Positions 1 to 7,098 of a DNA stretch of 17,816 bases are shown here, piece by piece. A program made the translations under genes and the position numbers. The notes beneath the pieces are model-generated. The model was given only the letters and a program-made list of their open reading frames with translations. It was not told where the DNA came from and did not search any database. This DNA comes from Bacillota bacterium (GTDB lineage Bacteria > Bacillota > Clostridia > Lachnospirales > Lachnospiraceae). The number at the start of each line of letters is the position of its first letter. Within the stretch, counting starts at the first letter, position 1. Where the stretch lies: assembly GCA_023441145.1 (NCBI GenBank), contig JAEZQN010000056.1, positions 1 to 17,816 of the forward strand, read 5' to 3'.

Positions 1-355
1 CCAAATGGTAGTCCTCCATCAACCTCTTCACCTCTGGGATAGTAAGAAGCTCTCTCATATTTGAAATATGATAGTATTTACACAGATATATTGGCTTAAA
101 ATATGGGTTTGCTTTTTCCATGACTAAGATACGATTATCCTGAGACTTTCCTACAACGGTTGCTAATAACGGGTTCATCCTTATATGAAAGATCTCATGT
201 TCCTGTTCATTTTGAGCCAAGCCCTTATGATTTCTTCCATATTTGATTACATAACCATTTCCCATATCATATACGAAACGTCCTGAACCTTCTCCAAGCT
301 TTCTATATTGACCATGTTTGATATTATCATTTATTTGTGTATAATTTGGTTGCAT
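1..355 (-). CDS. Protein-kinase-fold protein, N-terminal 118 residues (3' end outside window)
   Basis: The frame opens at ATG (355) and stays open to the left edge, so only the N-terminal 118 residues are seen. Residues 20-30 read LGEGSGRFVYD, a glycine-rich loop like the nucleotide loop of protein-kinase-like folds. It is followed by VIKYGRN, with a lysine in the place of the beta-3 ATP-binding lysine, then by KGLAQNEQE, where a glutamate could be the helix-C partner. The segment ILVMEKANPYF resembles the hinge region. The catalytic loop would lie beyond the edge, so activity cannot be judged. A weak site (AGGATGG) precedes the start. The gene is separated by 120 bases from the hemerythrin gene and is probably not part of the ribosome operon. 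The kinase-like fold is a pattern-level inference; substrate and role are unknown. Confidence 0.6.
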   Translation of the reverse strand, partial: MQPNYTQINDNIKHGQYRKLGEGSGRFVYDMGNGYVIKYGRNHKGLAQNEQEHEIFHIRMNPLLATVVGKSQDNRILVMEKANPYFKPIYLCKYYHISNMRELLTIPEVKRLMEDYHL

Positions 356-475
356 GAAACATCCATCCTATAGCAAAACAGATTCGACTACATAATCATA
401 GTTTCATACTATAATATTCAATTTCGACACAAATGTTCATAGATTTCTACTTTAAATAGTAGAATAAATAGGTTA

Positions 476-1033
476 CTAACGATAAATCTCTTCTAGCCTA
501 TTTAAGAGAGCAAGATATTTGTCTTGAATTCCTTCCTTTTTAGCCTCTTCTTCTTTTTCCTTTGTAAGAGTATTTACTTTCTCTATAGTATCTTCTTTCA
601 AGCTTCTCTCCCCATAAGTAAACACCACTTCATTTTCTTTTCCAATATGACGTTTAATTAAGTCACTATAGCAAACAGCATTGGTTATTATAGTTAACTT
701 AGCCATATTTGACTTTGATGCCTTGTACTCATGAATCCCCTCCAGCATCTGTCTTATATGAAGGCGACCTAAATCATGTTCCACTAACATACCATGTTGA
801 ATTAAGTTTTCACCAATCTTTCCTAGCTCTTCTTTCATATATTGAAATAAAATATCCTCTTCTTTTCCATGGTGATGTTTATCCGCATAATTTCTTACAA
901 AATCAGCCATAGCTTCAAAATCAGAAGTATTAAGCTCTCGCCCTTCTAAAACAGCAAGTGAAGCCAAACGCATCACTTCAGCCATCCTCATAATATTATC
1001 ATGTTCCTCTACTAATACTTTAACACCGTACAT
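476..1033 (-). CDS. Hemerythrin-like HHE domain protein
   Basis: This 185-residue protein has the spacing of a hemerythrin-type di-iron four-helix bundle. Candidate iron ligands are H11 in EEHDNI, H53-H55 and E58 in DKHHHGKEED, H80 and H86 in HGMLVEHD, and H129 and E133 in RHIGKENE. The family binds O2 or NO or acts as an iron or redox sensor. The first ~140 residues form the bundle. The last ~40 residues are charged and rich in K and E, probably a helical tail. It has no signal peptide, so it should be cytoplasmic. A strong AGGAGGAG site precedes the ATG. The gene lies downstream of the rsfS terminator, so it is probably its own transcription unit. The family call is secure; the ligand bound in the cell is unknown. 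Confidence 0.87.
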   Translation of the reverse strand: MYGVKVLVEEHDNIMRMAEVMRLASLAVLEGRELNTSDFEAMADFVRNYADKHHHGKEEDILFQYMKEELGKIGENLIQHGMLVEHDLGRLHIRQMLEGIHEYKASKSNMAKLTIITNAVCYSDLIKRHIGKENEVVFTYGERSLKEDTIEKVNTLTKEKEEEAKKEGIQDKYLALLNRLEEIYR

Positions 1034-1096
1034 CTAAAGTTCTCCTCCTAATGTTATTAGTGCAAAGAGTGATTTTTATAAACTCTCCACCTACAG

Positions 1097-1129
1097 AAAA
1101 AACTGTTATACAAGACGTACAACAGTTTT
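1097..1129 (-). terminator. Intrinsic terminator after rsfS
   Basis: A nine-base-pair stem (AAAACTGTT at 1099-1107 pairs with AACAGTTTT at 1121-1129) encloses a 13-base loop. Read on the minus strand it ends in a run of six T. It sits about 25 bases past the rsfS stop and closes the obgE-to-rsfS operon. Confidence 0.75.
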
Positions 1130-1154
1130 ACTCATAAGAAATCTTATTTTTGAC

Positions 1155-1505
1155 TTATAGATCTTCTTTGTAAACCTTTTTACCATCTCTCCAAATACGT
1201 TCAAGATCATAGAATAGACGATCTTCCTTAGAGAAAATATGAACAATAATGTCACCGAAATCCATAAGAATCCAGTTTGTATTCCCAACTCCCTCGATAC
1301 GTTTTGGGTGTACTCCTGCTTTTCCTAACTGTTCCTCTACATTGTCTACTAATGCCTGTACTTGAGAACTATTAGTACCATGGGCTATCACAAAATAGTC
1401 CGCAAGAATTGTAATATCCTTTACTTCTAACATTACAATATCTTCTGCTTTCTTATCTTCTAATGCATCATACACAATCTTTGCCATTTTTTTTGACTCA
1501 CTCAT
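1155..1505 (-). CDS. rsfS: Ribosomal silencing factor RsfS
   Basis: RsfS binds uL14 on the 50S subunit and blocks subunit joining when nutrients are scarce. This 116-residue protein carries the family's conserved segments: ADYFVIAHGTNSSQVQA at residues 35-51, WILMDFGDIIVHIF at 78-91 and RLFYDLERIW at 96-105. The length is normal for the family. An upstream ATG at 1535 is in frame, but I chose 1505: AAAGGAG sits at proper distance before it, and this start leaves a four-base gap after the yqeK stop instead of overlapping it. It is the last gene of the operon, next to yqeK as in many Firmicutes, and is followed by a terminator. Confidence 0.93.
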   Translation of the reverse strand: MSESKKMAKIVYDALEDKKAEDIVMLEVKDITILADYFVIAHGTNSSQVQALVDNVEEQLGKAGVHPKRIEGVGNTNWILMDFGDIIVHIFSKEDRLFYDLERIWRDGKKVYKEDL

Positions 1506-1509
1506 AGGT

Positions 1510-2088
1510 CTACTCCTTTTGTTTGTAATATTCATAGGAATTGATAGTAGCAGGATCGATCTCTTCCTTTCCCTTAGTTTCCATAAGATAATTCAAAGTG
1601 TTTGAAAGAATCATTGCTACCGTTTTGTCAAGATTACTATATGCCTCTGTTCGAATCTTCTCAAGATTAGGAATACTTTTTCGATTAGGTTCTATATAAT
1701 CTGCTATAAAAATTATTTTTTCTAACACTGACATACCTGGTCTTCCAGTAGTATGGTAAATAATCGCATTCAGAATATCTTCCTTTTGTATATCATAGTT
1801 TTTTTGTGCTAGAACTGCTCCTGCTTTACTATGAAGAAGATATACATGCTTTCTTTCTAACTCAGTGATTGCCATGTGATTTTCTTCACATAACTGTATT
1901 AATTCACTATCACTAACATACTTCGCATTATCATGTAACAGCCCTGCAATAAACGCATCCTCCATAGGAGCCCCATATCGCATAGCAAGATTGGCTGCTG
2001 TATAGGCTACTCCTAACGTATGCTCATAACGACTAGGCTTTAATATACTCTTCATATCATTACGTATAGAATTTATTAATTCCTCCAT
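1510..2088 (-). CDS. yqeK: HD-domain Ap4A hydrolase, YqeK family
   Basis: This 192-residue protein is an HD-superfamily metal-dependent phosphohydrolase. Metal ligands are visible as H23 (YEHTLGVA), H52-D53 (GLLHDNAK), H86 (LLHSKAGA), H112 (IIYHTTG) and D130 (IIFIADYIEP). Characterised YqeK proteins split diadenosine tetraphosphate symmetrically into two ADP. The place between nadD and rsfS is the classical Firmicutes arrangement. An AGGA-type site precedes the ATG, and the stop is four bases from the rsfS start, which suggests translational coupling. The family assignment is firm; the Ap4A activity is carried over from studied relatives. Confidence 0.92.
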   Translation of the reverse strand: MEELINSIRNDMKSILKPSRYEHTLGVAYTAANLAMRYGAPMEDAFIAGLLHDNAKYVSDSELIQLCEENHMAITELERKHVYLLHSKAGAVLAQKNYDIQKEDILNAIIYHTTGRPGMSVLEKIIFIADYIEPNRKSIPNLEKIRTEAYSNLDKTVAMILSNTLNYLMETKGKEEIDPATINSYEYYKQKE

Positions 2089-2140
2089 AAGCAGTCCTCC
2101 CTATCATACGTATAATCCTGCTTTTCATAAATGCTACTAC

Positions 2141-2779
2141 TTATATAGTATCCTGATATAAATTATGCTTCTTAATATAAGCAATTACATTGTCAGGAAG
2201 TAGATACTTCACACTTAAATGTTTCTCAATTCTCTCCCGTATTAGTGTAGAAGAAATATCCATCTTAGGGATAAATAGTTTATACACCTGGGCGTTGTAT
2301 TTCTTATTAAGGTAGAGCATTTGCCTCTCTAACTCCATATCATCAACCTCATCTCTGATACATGCAATTAGCTTACTTAACTGCATTACAGTACCAGGAA
2401 CTTTCCACGTCTCAATGGCTGCAATGGAATCTCCACCTAAAATCAAGTAAAACTCTGTATCTTTATACTCACTGGTTAAATAGGTGAGAGTTCTCGCTGT
2501 ATAACTAATATCTTGACGATTCACTTCATATAAAGACAATTCAAAATGAGGATTATCCTTGATGGCAAGCTCAACCATAGCTACTCGTCTGATATCCTCT
2601 AAAATCACCTCATGAAGCTTGTGCGGAGGCTGACTAGCAGGCATAAACAATACCTTGTCAAGGTCAAACTGTTCAAAGGCCATCTCGGCTATAATGAGAT
2701 GCCCCATATGAATGGGATTAAAGGTGCCTCCCATAATCCCTATTTTACGCTTGTGAATTTTACTCATTTTATCTTGCAC
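2141..2779 (-). CDS. nadD: Nicotinate-nucleotide adenylyltransferase
   Basis: NadD adenylates nicotinate mononucleotide to nicotinate adenine dinucleotide in NAD synthesis. The nucleotidyltransferase signature GGTFNPIHMGH lies at residues 17-27 (counting from the GTG start) and the second signature ISSTLIRER at 175-183. The 212-residue length fits the family. Start choice: a GTG at 2788 directly abuts the GAGGAG sequence and is unlikely to be used. The GTG at 2779 lies eight bases after GAGGAG and is preferred. An ATG at 2767 is also in frame but is too far from that site. It follows yhbY by 17 bases inside the operon. Confidence 0.93.
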   Translation of the reverse strand: MQDKMSKIHKRKIGIMGGTFNPIHMGHLIIAEMAFEQFDLDKVLFMPASQPPHKLHEVILEDIRRVAMVELAIKDNPHFELSLYEVNRQDISYTARTLTYLTSEYKDTEFYLILGGDSIAAIETWKVPGTVMQLSKLIACIRDEVDDMELERQMLYLNKKYNAQVYKLFIPKMDISSTLIRERIEKHLSVKYLLPDNVIAYIKKHNLYQDTI

Positions 2780-2796
2780 CAGGTTCACTCCTCGTA

Positions 2797-3087
2797 CTAT
2801 TTTGGAAGTTCGATTTTCTTCTTCTCTTTGCTTTCTCTATAAAGAACGATTTTTTTACCAATCACCTGTACTACAGTAGAGTTGGTACGTTCCCCTAAAA
2901 CAGCTGCAATTTCTTTTGGATCATCAATACAATTCTTTAAGACACTGATCTTAATTAACTCTCTTGCCTCTAAAGCTTCATTAATCGCTTCAGTCACTTC
3001 TGGTGTCAGACTTGCTTTTCCAATCTGGAAAATTGGATCCATCGTCATAGCAAGACCCTTTAAATATGCTCTTTGCTTACTTGTCAT
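2797..3087 (-). CDS. yhbY: CRM-domain RNA-binding protein YhbY
   Basis: This 96-residue protein is a stand-alone CRM (chloroplast RNA splicing and ribosome maturation) domain, which associates with pre-50S particles. It opens with the typical MTSKQRAYLKGLA, followed by DPIFQIGKASLT and a helix ending in ALEARELIKI. The end, VVQVIGKKIVLYRES, forms the last strand of the fold. The C-terminal tail is lysine-rich. GAGGA precedes the ATG. It sits between obgE and nadD, the standard Firmicutes position, consistent with a role in large-subunit assembly alongside Obg. Confidence 0.9.
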   Translation of the reverse strand: MTSKQRAYLKGLAMTMDPIFQIGKASLTPEVTEAINEALEARELIKISVLKNCIDDPKEIAAVLGERTNSTVVQVIGKKIVLYRESKEKKKIELPK

Positions 3088-3109
3088 AATATCCTCTTTC
3101 TCTCACATT

Positions 3110-4396
3110 CTATTTATAATAATCAAATTGTAATCCATACATCTTAACAGTATCTCCATCTTCGATGCCTAGTTCTTCAAGTTCATCTAAGATACCTGAA
3201 TCCTTTAAGAATTTCTGGAAGAATTCAAATCCCTTCTCGGAATCTAAGTTTGTATAGCCAAGCATTTTCTCAATCTTAGGCCCTTCTACTACATACATTC
3301 CTTCCTCATTCTTCACTACTGTATAAGGATCATCAGAGTATGCTAACATCTCCTCTGGGAAGAACTCTCTCTCAAAAATAACTGGCTCTTGATCCAACTC
3401 ATTAAGTAACCCCTTCACATGATAAAGAAGTTCCTTAATTCCTCTACCACTAACTGCAGATATCGGAAATACCTTAATTCCTTGTGGTTCAAATTCTTCT
3501 CTTAGTAAGTCCAGTACAGTTTCTTCTTCTACTCCGTAGAACACATCTGTCTTATTGGCCGCAATCACCTGTGGTCTCTTTGCTAGCTCTGGATTATAAG
3601 CTTCTAATTCTTGATTAATGACCTTAATATCATTTAATGGGTCTCTTCCTTCTGTGGAAGCAGCATCAACCATATGAATAATGACCTTTGTTCTCTCTAT
3701 ATGACGTAAGAATTGATGACCTAAGCCAACACCCTCTGAGGCACCTTCAATAAGTCCAGGAATATCTGCAATAACAAACCCATCCCCATCTAAATCAACC
3801 ACACCTAAATTAGGATTTAAGGTAGTGAAATGATAGTTCGCAATCTTCGGCTTTGCATTTGTAACACGGGATAAGAAGGTAGATTTACCTACGTTAGGAA
3901 ACCCTACAAGCCCTACATCTGCAATTACCTTAAGCTCTAAGATAACATTTAGTTCCATCGCTCTTTTACCAGGCTGAGCATATTTGGGAACCTGCATGGT
4001 TGGGGTAGCATAGTGTTGATTACCCTTACCACCACGGCCACCTTTTAACAATACTTCTCTTAGATTCTCTCCTGACATATCTGTAATAACCTTGCCGGAG
4101 TCTGCATCCTTAACAACAGTACCATAAGGAACCTTAATTACTAAATCATCTCCGTCTTTACCATGGCAGCGACGTTTACCACCTGATTCACCGTCTCCAG
4201 CACAATATTTGCGAACATGACGAAAATCCGTCAAAGTATTTAACCCCATATCCACTTCTAAAATGACGTCTCCGCCTTTGCCGCCATCTCCACCATCGGG
4301 ACCACCGGCAGCCACAAAAAGCTCTCTTCGAAAGCTAACATGGCCATCTCCGCCCTTCCCGGAACGTATATATATTTTTGCACGATCTGCAAACAT
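3110..4396 (-). CDS. obgE: Obg family GTPase (CgtA/ObgE)
   Basis: ObgE is an essential GTPase acting in late 50S assembly and the stringent response. Residues 1-158 form the glycine-rich Obg fold, with runs such as GGPDGGDGGKGGD at 31-43. The GTPase domain has G1 at 165-173 (GFPNVGKST), the switch I threonines at 191-192, G3 DIPG at 211-214, G4 NKTD at 281-284 and G5 SAV at 313-315. Residues from about 345 to 428 form the Obg C-terminal (OCT) domain. All GTP-binding motifs are intact and the length of 428 is typical. It is the first gene of the operon running to rsfS. The rpmA terminator upstream implies its own promoter. Confidence 0.96.
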   Translation of the reverse strand: MFADRAKIYIRSGKGGDGHVSFRRELFVAAGGPDGGDGGKGGDVILEVDMGLNTLTDFRHVRKYCAGDGESGGKRRCHGKDGDDLVIKVPYGTVVKDADSGKVITDMSGENLREVLLKGGRGGKGNQHYATPTMQVPKYAQPGKRAMELNVILELKVIADVGLVGFPNVGKSTFLSRVTNAKPKIANYHFTTLNPNLGVVDLDGDGFVIADIPGLIEGASEGVGLGHQFLRHIERTKVIIHMVDAASTEGRDPLNDIKVINQELEAYNPELAKRPQVIAANKTDVFYGVEEETVLDLLREEFEPQGIKVFPISAVSGRGIKELLYHVKGLLNELDQEPVIFEREFFPEEMLAYSDDPYTVVKNEEGMYVVEGPKIEKMLGYTNLDSEKGFEFFQKFLKDSGILDELEELGIEDGDTVKMYGLQFDYYK

Positions 4397-4425
4397 GTTA
4401 TCACCTCAACCAACGTACTCTTTCT

Positions 4426-4431
4426 ATTATA
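4426..4431 (-). promoter_or_regulatory. Possible -10 box of the obgE operon promoter
   Basis: The minus strand reads TATAAT exactly, 30 bases upstream of the obgE ATG and downstream of the rpmA terminator. The matching -35 region (TAGAGT at 4449-4454 with a 17-base spacer) is only three of six to consensus, so the call rests mainly on the -10 box and the need for a promoter here. Confidence 0.4.
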
Positions 4432-4467
4432 ATTTCTAAGTTATTAAGACTCTACCACATACCTTTT

Positions 4468-4555
4468 TGAATGAATAGTGAAAAAGAAAAAACTAACTAT
4501 TACTAGTATTAACAGTTTTAAACTGAATATGTTTTTCCTTTTCACTGTTCACTCA
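4468..4555. repeat. Long imperfect inverted repeat between rpmA and obgE
   Basis: The left arm at 4468-4493 and right arm at 4531-4555 match in inverted orientation over about 25 bases with one indel and three transitions, some of which would be G-U pairs in RNA. The 37-base centre holds a smaller palindrome (4495-4517). On the minus strand that inner hairpin is followed by a T-rich tract and could act as a weak second terminator. It may instead be a remnant of a small palindromic element. No gene is seen in the surrounding 250-base gap. Confidence 0.6.
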
Positions 4556-4594
4556 GACATTGCAATACTTCGTCTTATATTACGATAAATTGAA

Positions 4595-4638
4595 TAAAAA
4601 GCCCCAAATCACTGATTGCATCAAGATTTGGGGGCTTT
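4595..4638 (-). terminator. Intrinsic terminator after rpmA
   Basis: The stem pairs AAAGCCCCAAATC (4598-4610) with GATTTGGGGGCTTT (4625-4638), with one bulged G and a 14-base loop. On the minus strand it ends in a five-T run. It begins 11 bases past the rpmA stop, and it separates the ribosomal protein unit from obgE. Confidence 0.87.
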
Positions 4639-4649
4639 AATGATTCATA

Positions 4650-4937
4650 CTATTTAGCTTCTACAGGATATACGCTAGCTTGTTTCTTATCGCGACCCTT
4701 ACGTTCGAATCTAAGAACGCCATCTACTAGAGCATATAAAGTATCGTCTCCACCACGGCCAACATTAACACCTGGGTGAATCTTTGTTCCACGCTGTCTA
4801 TAAAGAATGTTACCAGCTACAACGAATTGTCCGTCAGCTCTCTTAGCTCCTAATCTCTTGGATTCAGAATCTCTACCATTCTTTGTAGAACCAACACCCT
4901 TTTTATGTGCGAAAAATTGAAGGTTCATTCTCAACAT
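4650..4937 (-). CDS. rpmA: 50S ribosomal protein bL27 with cleavable N-terminal extension
   Basis: This 95-residue bL27 starts MLRMNLQFFAHKKG. The first nine residues end in the LQFF motif that is removed by the Prp protease in Firmicutes, exposing AHKKG, the N-terminus that reaches the peptidyl transferase centre. The mature core includes GSTKNGRDSESKRLG, then GQFVVAGNILYRQRGTKIHPG and NVGRGGDDTLYA. The protease gene lies immediately upstream, its stop only five bases from this start. An AAGGAGG site sits at the end of the protease gene and favours this ATG over the ATG at codon 4. Confidence 0.97.
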   Translation of the reverse strand: MLRMNLQFFAHKKGVGSTKNGRDSESKRLGAKRADGQFVVAGNILYRQRGTKIHPGVNVGRGGDDTLYALVDGVLRFERKGRDKKQASVYPVEAK

Positions 4938-4941
4938 AACC

Positions 4942-5268
4942 TTACACCTCCTTGAGTATAAGTTTCATATATTCTTTGCCATACTCCTCTTGTACCCCTT
5001 GTAACCCAAGGACTAAAGAGTTCATAAGCAGTTCACTATCTTTACTAACAATAGCTTCAAACTGAAACTTGATTCTTCCGCTTTCAGGATCTGCCTCACA
5101 GGAAAACCCATCTTCGGTAAAAGTTTCAATAGAATTGATTGTATTTAATACTAACATTGAAATCGCTGCACATACAATATCTTTACCTGATTCGGCATAG
5201 CCTGCATGTCCGCTTACTTCAAACCCAGTATAAATACCGTCTTTCTTAAAGACTGATATCTTAGTCAT
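4942..5268 (-). CDS. prp: Ribosomal-processing cysteine protease Prp
   Basis: Prp (YsxB family, 108 residues) cleaves the N-terminal extension of bL27. The catalytic histidine is H21 in VSGHAGYAESG and the catalytic cysteine C33 in DIVCAAIS, the H-x11-C spacing of the family. It lies between rplU and rpmA, the invariant Firmicutes position. The extension with the LQFF cleavage motif is present in the neighbouring bL27, so enzyme and substrate are encoded together. It begins 18 bases after the rplU stop with an AGGTGATGG site before the ATG. Confidence 0.93.
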   Translation of the reverse strand: MTKISVFKKDGIYTGFEVSGHAGYAESGKDIVCAAISMLVLNTINSIETFTEDGFSCEADPESGRIKFQFEAIVSKDSELLMNSLVLGLQGVQEEYGKEYMKLILKEV

Positions 5269-5286
5269 TCCATCACCTGACTTAGA

Positions 5287-5595
5287 TTAAGCATTGATCT
5301 TTTCGATCTTAACCTGAGTGAAAGCCTGTCTATGACCATTTTTCTTATGATATCCAGTTTTTCTCTTATATCTGTAAACGATAACTTTTTTAGCTTTTCC
5401 GTTAGCTACTACAGAAGCAGTTACGGTTGCACCAGCTACAGTAGGGTTACCTACAGTAACTTCTCCGTTATTTACTACAAGAACTTGATCAAATGTAACT
5501 GTTTCACCAGCTTCAACACCAAGTTTTTCAACTCTGATTACGTCGCCTTCAGCTACTTTGTACTGTTTACCACCTGTTGCAATAATCGCGTACAT
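5287..5595 (-). CDS. rplU: 50S ribosomal protein bL21
   Basis: This 102-residue protein has the bL21 start MYAIIATGGKQYKV and the conserved C-terminal stretch KAKKVIVYRYKRKTGYHKKNGHRQ. It binds 23S rRNA near bL20. An in-frame ATG at 5625 would add ten residues, but the ATG at 5595 is preceded at the right distance by GGAGGT and matches where bL21 proteins start; the extra codons fall inside the leader RNA. It is the first gene of rplU-prp-rpmA. Confidence 0.97.
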   Translation of the reverse strand: MYAIIATGGKQYKVAEGDVIRVEKLGVEAGETVTFDQVLVVNNGEVTVGNPTVAGATVTASVVANGKAKKVIVYRYKRKTGYHKKNGHRQAFTQVKIEKINA

Positions 5596-5599
5596 ATGG

Positions 5600-5673
5600 C
5601 ACCTCCTATAATCATTACTCGCCAACTGCGGTGATTGGTTAGACCAATTCTTTTACCTCATTGTGCGGCACAC
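5600..5673 (-). ncRNA. L21 leader (ribosomal protein autoregulatory element)
   Basis: The 5' untranslated region of rplU contains blocks resembling the Firmicutes L21 leader as I recall it: GCCGCACAATGAGGT, then a hairpin (ATTGG/CCAAT near 5634-5648), then CCGCAGTTGGCGAGT shortly before the GGAGGT site. Its length from the predicted transcription start to the start codon is about 78 bases. The family is thought to let a ribosomal protein repress its own mRNA. A covariance search with the L21_leader model would settle it. Confidence 0.75.
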
Positions 5674-5679
5674 TAGATT

Positions 5680-5708
5680 AGTGTATCATCAAGAGCTATG
5701 TTTGTCAA
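5680..5708 (-). promoter_or_regulatory. Promoter of rplU-prp-rpmA
   Basis: The minus strand has a perfect -35 TTGACA (5703-5708), a 17-base spacer and a -10 TACACT (5680-5685) preceded by TGA as an extended -10. The predicted start near 5673 coincides with the beginning of the L21 leader. A 15-base palindrome (5670-5684, ACACTA-3-TAGTGT) overlaps the -10 and start site. The -35 box lies only nine bases beyond the end of the MATE gene. Confidence 0.85.
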
Positions 5709-5716
5709 GTTTTGTT

Positions 5717-7087
5717 TTATGCATTATCACTAATATTCGTATTGCTTTTATATCCATATTTTCTTCTATAGTATAAGTAATTAATACCACCTCTAACCGT
5801 CTCATCAATAAAAATTGTAATAAAAACTGCCATCATATTCATATGTAGCTTTAAGATAAGAAAACTTGAGATGCTTACAACCAAGGTGGAACCAATGATT
5901 TGAGAAATTAGCATCCATTTCGTATTGCCGTGGGCCTTAATACCATTGCCACAAATTACGTTAACACTTTGTGGAAACATAATAAAACCTACAAAAATAA
6001 GATATGGTACTGCATTATGTATTAACTTACTATCGTTTGAAAAAATGTCTAAAAGCACATCAGGAAAGCAGATAAAGCAAATGGCAGCCACTAAAACAAT
6101 AAAGAAATTAATGACAATACAGTTATAAAATAACTGGTCGGCTCGTTTAACCTTCTTTGCACCTAAGCTTTGTCCCATTAAGGTAAGAGCTGATTTGGAC
6201 ACTCCTGCAAAGATAATATAGATAATACATTGAAGCCCAAACACCAGAGTATAAATTCCCATGGCCTCATAACTAAAGCTATTGATAAACCGAATTAATA
6301 ATAGGTTGGATGCATTCCATAATAGATATTCTATTCCAACAGGGATTCCAAGTTTAATTACTTTTATATAGGGTTTGATGGTAAACCACATATGGTCCAA
6401 TTTATTAAGTTTTAATTCTTTTCGTTTTATAAGAAGACAATAGATTGCAATAAATAAAAAGGCAATGAAATTGGCTGCCATAGTTCCTATTGCTGCACCA
6501 GTTACGTGCATAGCAGGAAATCCAAGTTTACCAAAGATTAACACCCAAGAAATCACTAAATTTAAGCCTACCTTAATAATCCCAGCGTACATAATTGGTT
6601 TTGTATCACCAATTCCCTGTAACATAGACTGTAATGCGCAGTCAAAGCCATATACAAGTAGATAAATGGCACATATTTCAATATAGGTAACACTGTAATC
6701 AATAATCTGTGCATCTGTTTTAAAGAAAGTAAGGATTGGTGCTGCAAAAAGCTCCCATAAAAAAAAGATAGCGATCCCCAGTAACATATTAAAAAAGGCG
6801 GTACTCTTTACAAAGGAATTGATTTTCTCTTTTTCAGAAGCTCCATAAAGCTTTGAAACAATGATGACAAGTCCAACACTAATTGCCCCCATACTGTCTA
6901 CCACTGTATAAAACGGCATCTGTGCTGCTCCTACTGCAGATACATATTTTGTTTCAAGATTACCTAAAAATGCTTTGTCCGTTAGGGATTGTAATTGAAA
7001 TACAAGCCCCTGTATCAAAAGGGGAAAGGCAACATGAAAGATACTGCCTATCCGCCCTCTTAAGTTATTTTTTTCTATTAGTTCCAT
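5717..7087 (-). CDS. MATE family multidrug/sodium antiporter
   Basis: This 456-residue membrane protein has about twelve hydrophobic segments and the MATE pattern: an N-terminal PLLIQGLVFQLQSLTDKAFLG, then AQMPFYTVVDSMGAISVGLV and GASEKEK, with the equivalent GMYTLVFGLQ region and MGQSLGAKKVKRADQ in the second half. The family exports cationic drugs and metabolites using a Na+ or H+ gradient. Start choice: an in-frame start at 7117 would overlap the upstream regulator gene, whereas the ATG at 7087 follows AAGGTGG and leaves an 11-base gap. It lies directly after the ROK gene and is probably co-transcribed and regulated by it. No terminator is visible between this gene and the rplU promoter. 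The substrate cannot be read from sequence. Confidence 0.92.
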   Translation of the reverse strand: MELIEKNNLRGRIGSIFHVAFPLLIQGLVFQLQSLTDKAFLGNLETKYVSAVGAAQMPFYTVVDSMGAISVGLVIIVSKLYGASEKEKINSFVKSTAFFNMLLGIAIFFLWELFAAPILTFFKTDAQIIDYSVTYIEICAIYLLVYGFDCALQSMLQGIGDTKPIMYAGIIKVGLNLVISWVLIFGKLGFPAMHVTGAAIGTMAANFIAFLFIAIYCLLIKRKELKLNKLDHMWFTIKPYIKVIKLGIPVGIEYLLWNASNLLLIRFINSFSYEAMGIYTLVFGLQCIIYIIFAGVSKSALTLMGQSLGAKKVKRADQLFYNCIVINFFIVLVAAICFICFPDVLLDIFSNDSKLIHNAVPYLIFVGFIMFPQSVNVICGNGIKAHGNTKWMLISQIIGSTLVVSISSFLILKLHMNMMAVFITIFIDETVRGGINYLYYRRKYGYKSNTNISDNA

Positions 7088-7098
7088 ATGTCCACCTT

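Noticed and set aside
445..464. Small hairpin TTCTACT/AGTAGAA after the hemerythrin gene
   Set aside because: The stem is seven mostly A-T pairs and no T run follows on the minus strand, so I do not call it a terminator.
709..912. Plus-strand open frame opposite the hemerythrin gene
   Set aside because: It has no ribosome binding site or recognisable protein character and lies wholly within a well-supported gene on the other strand.
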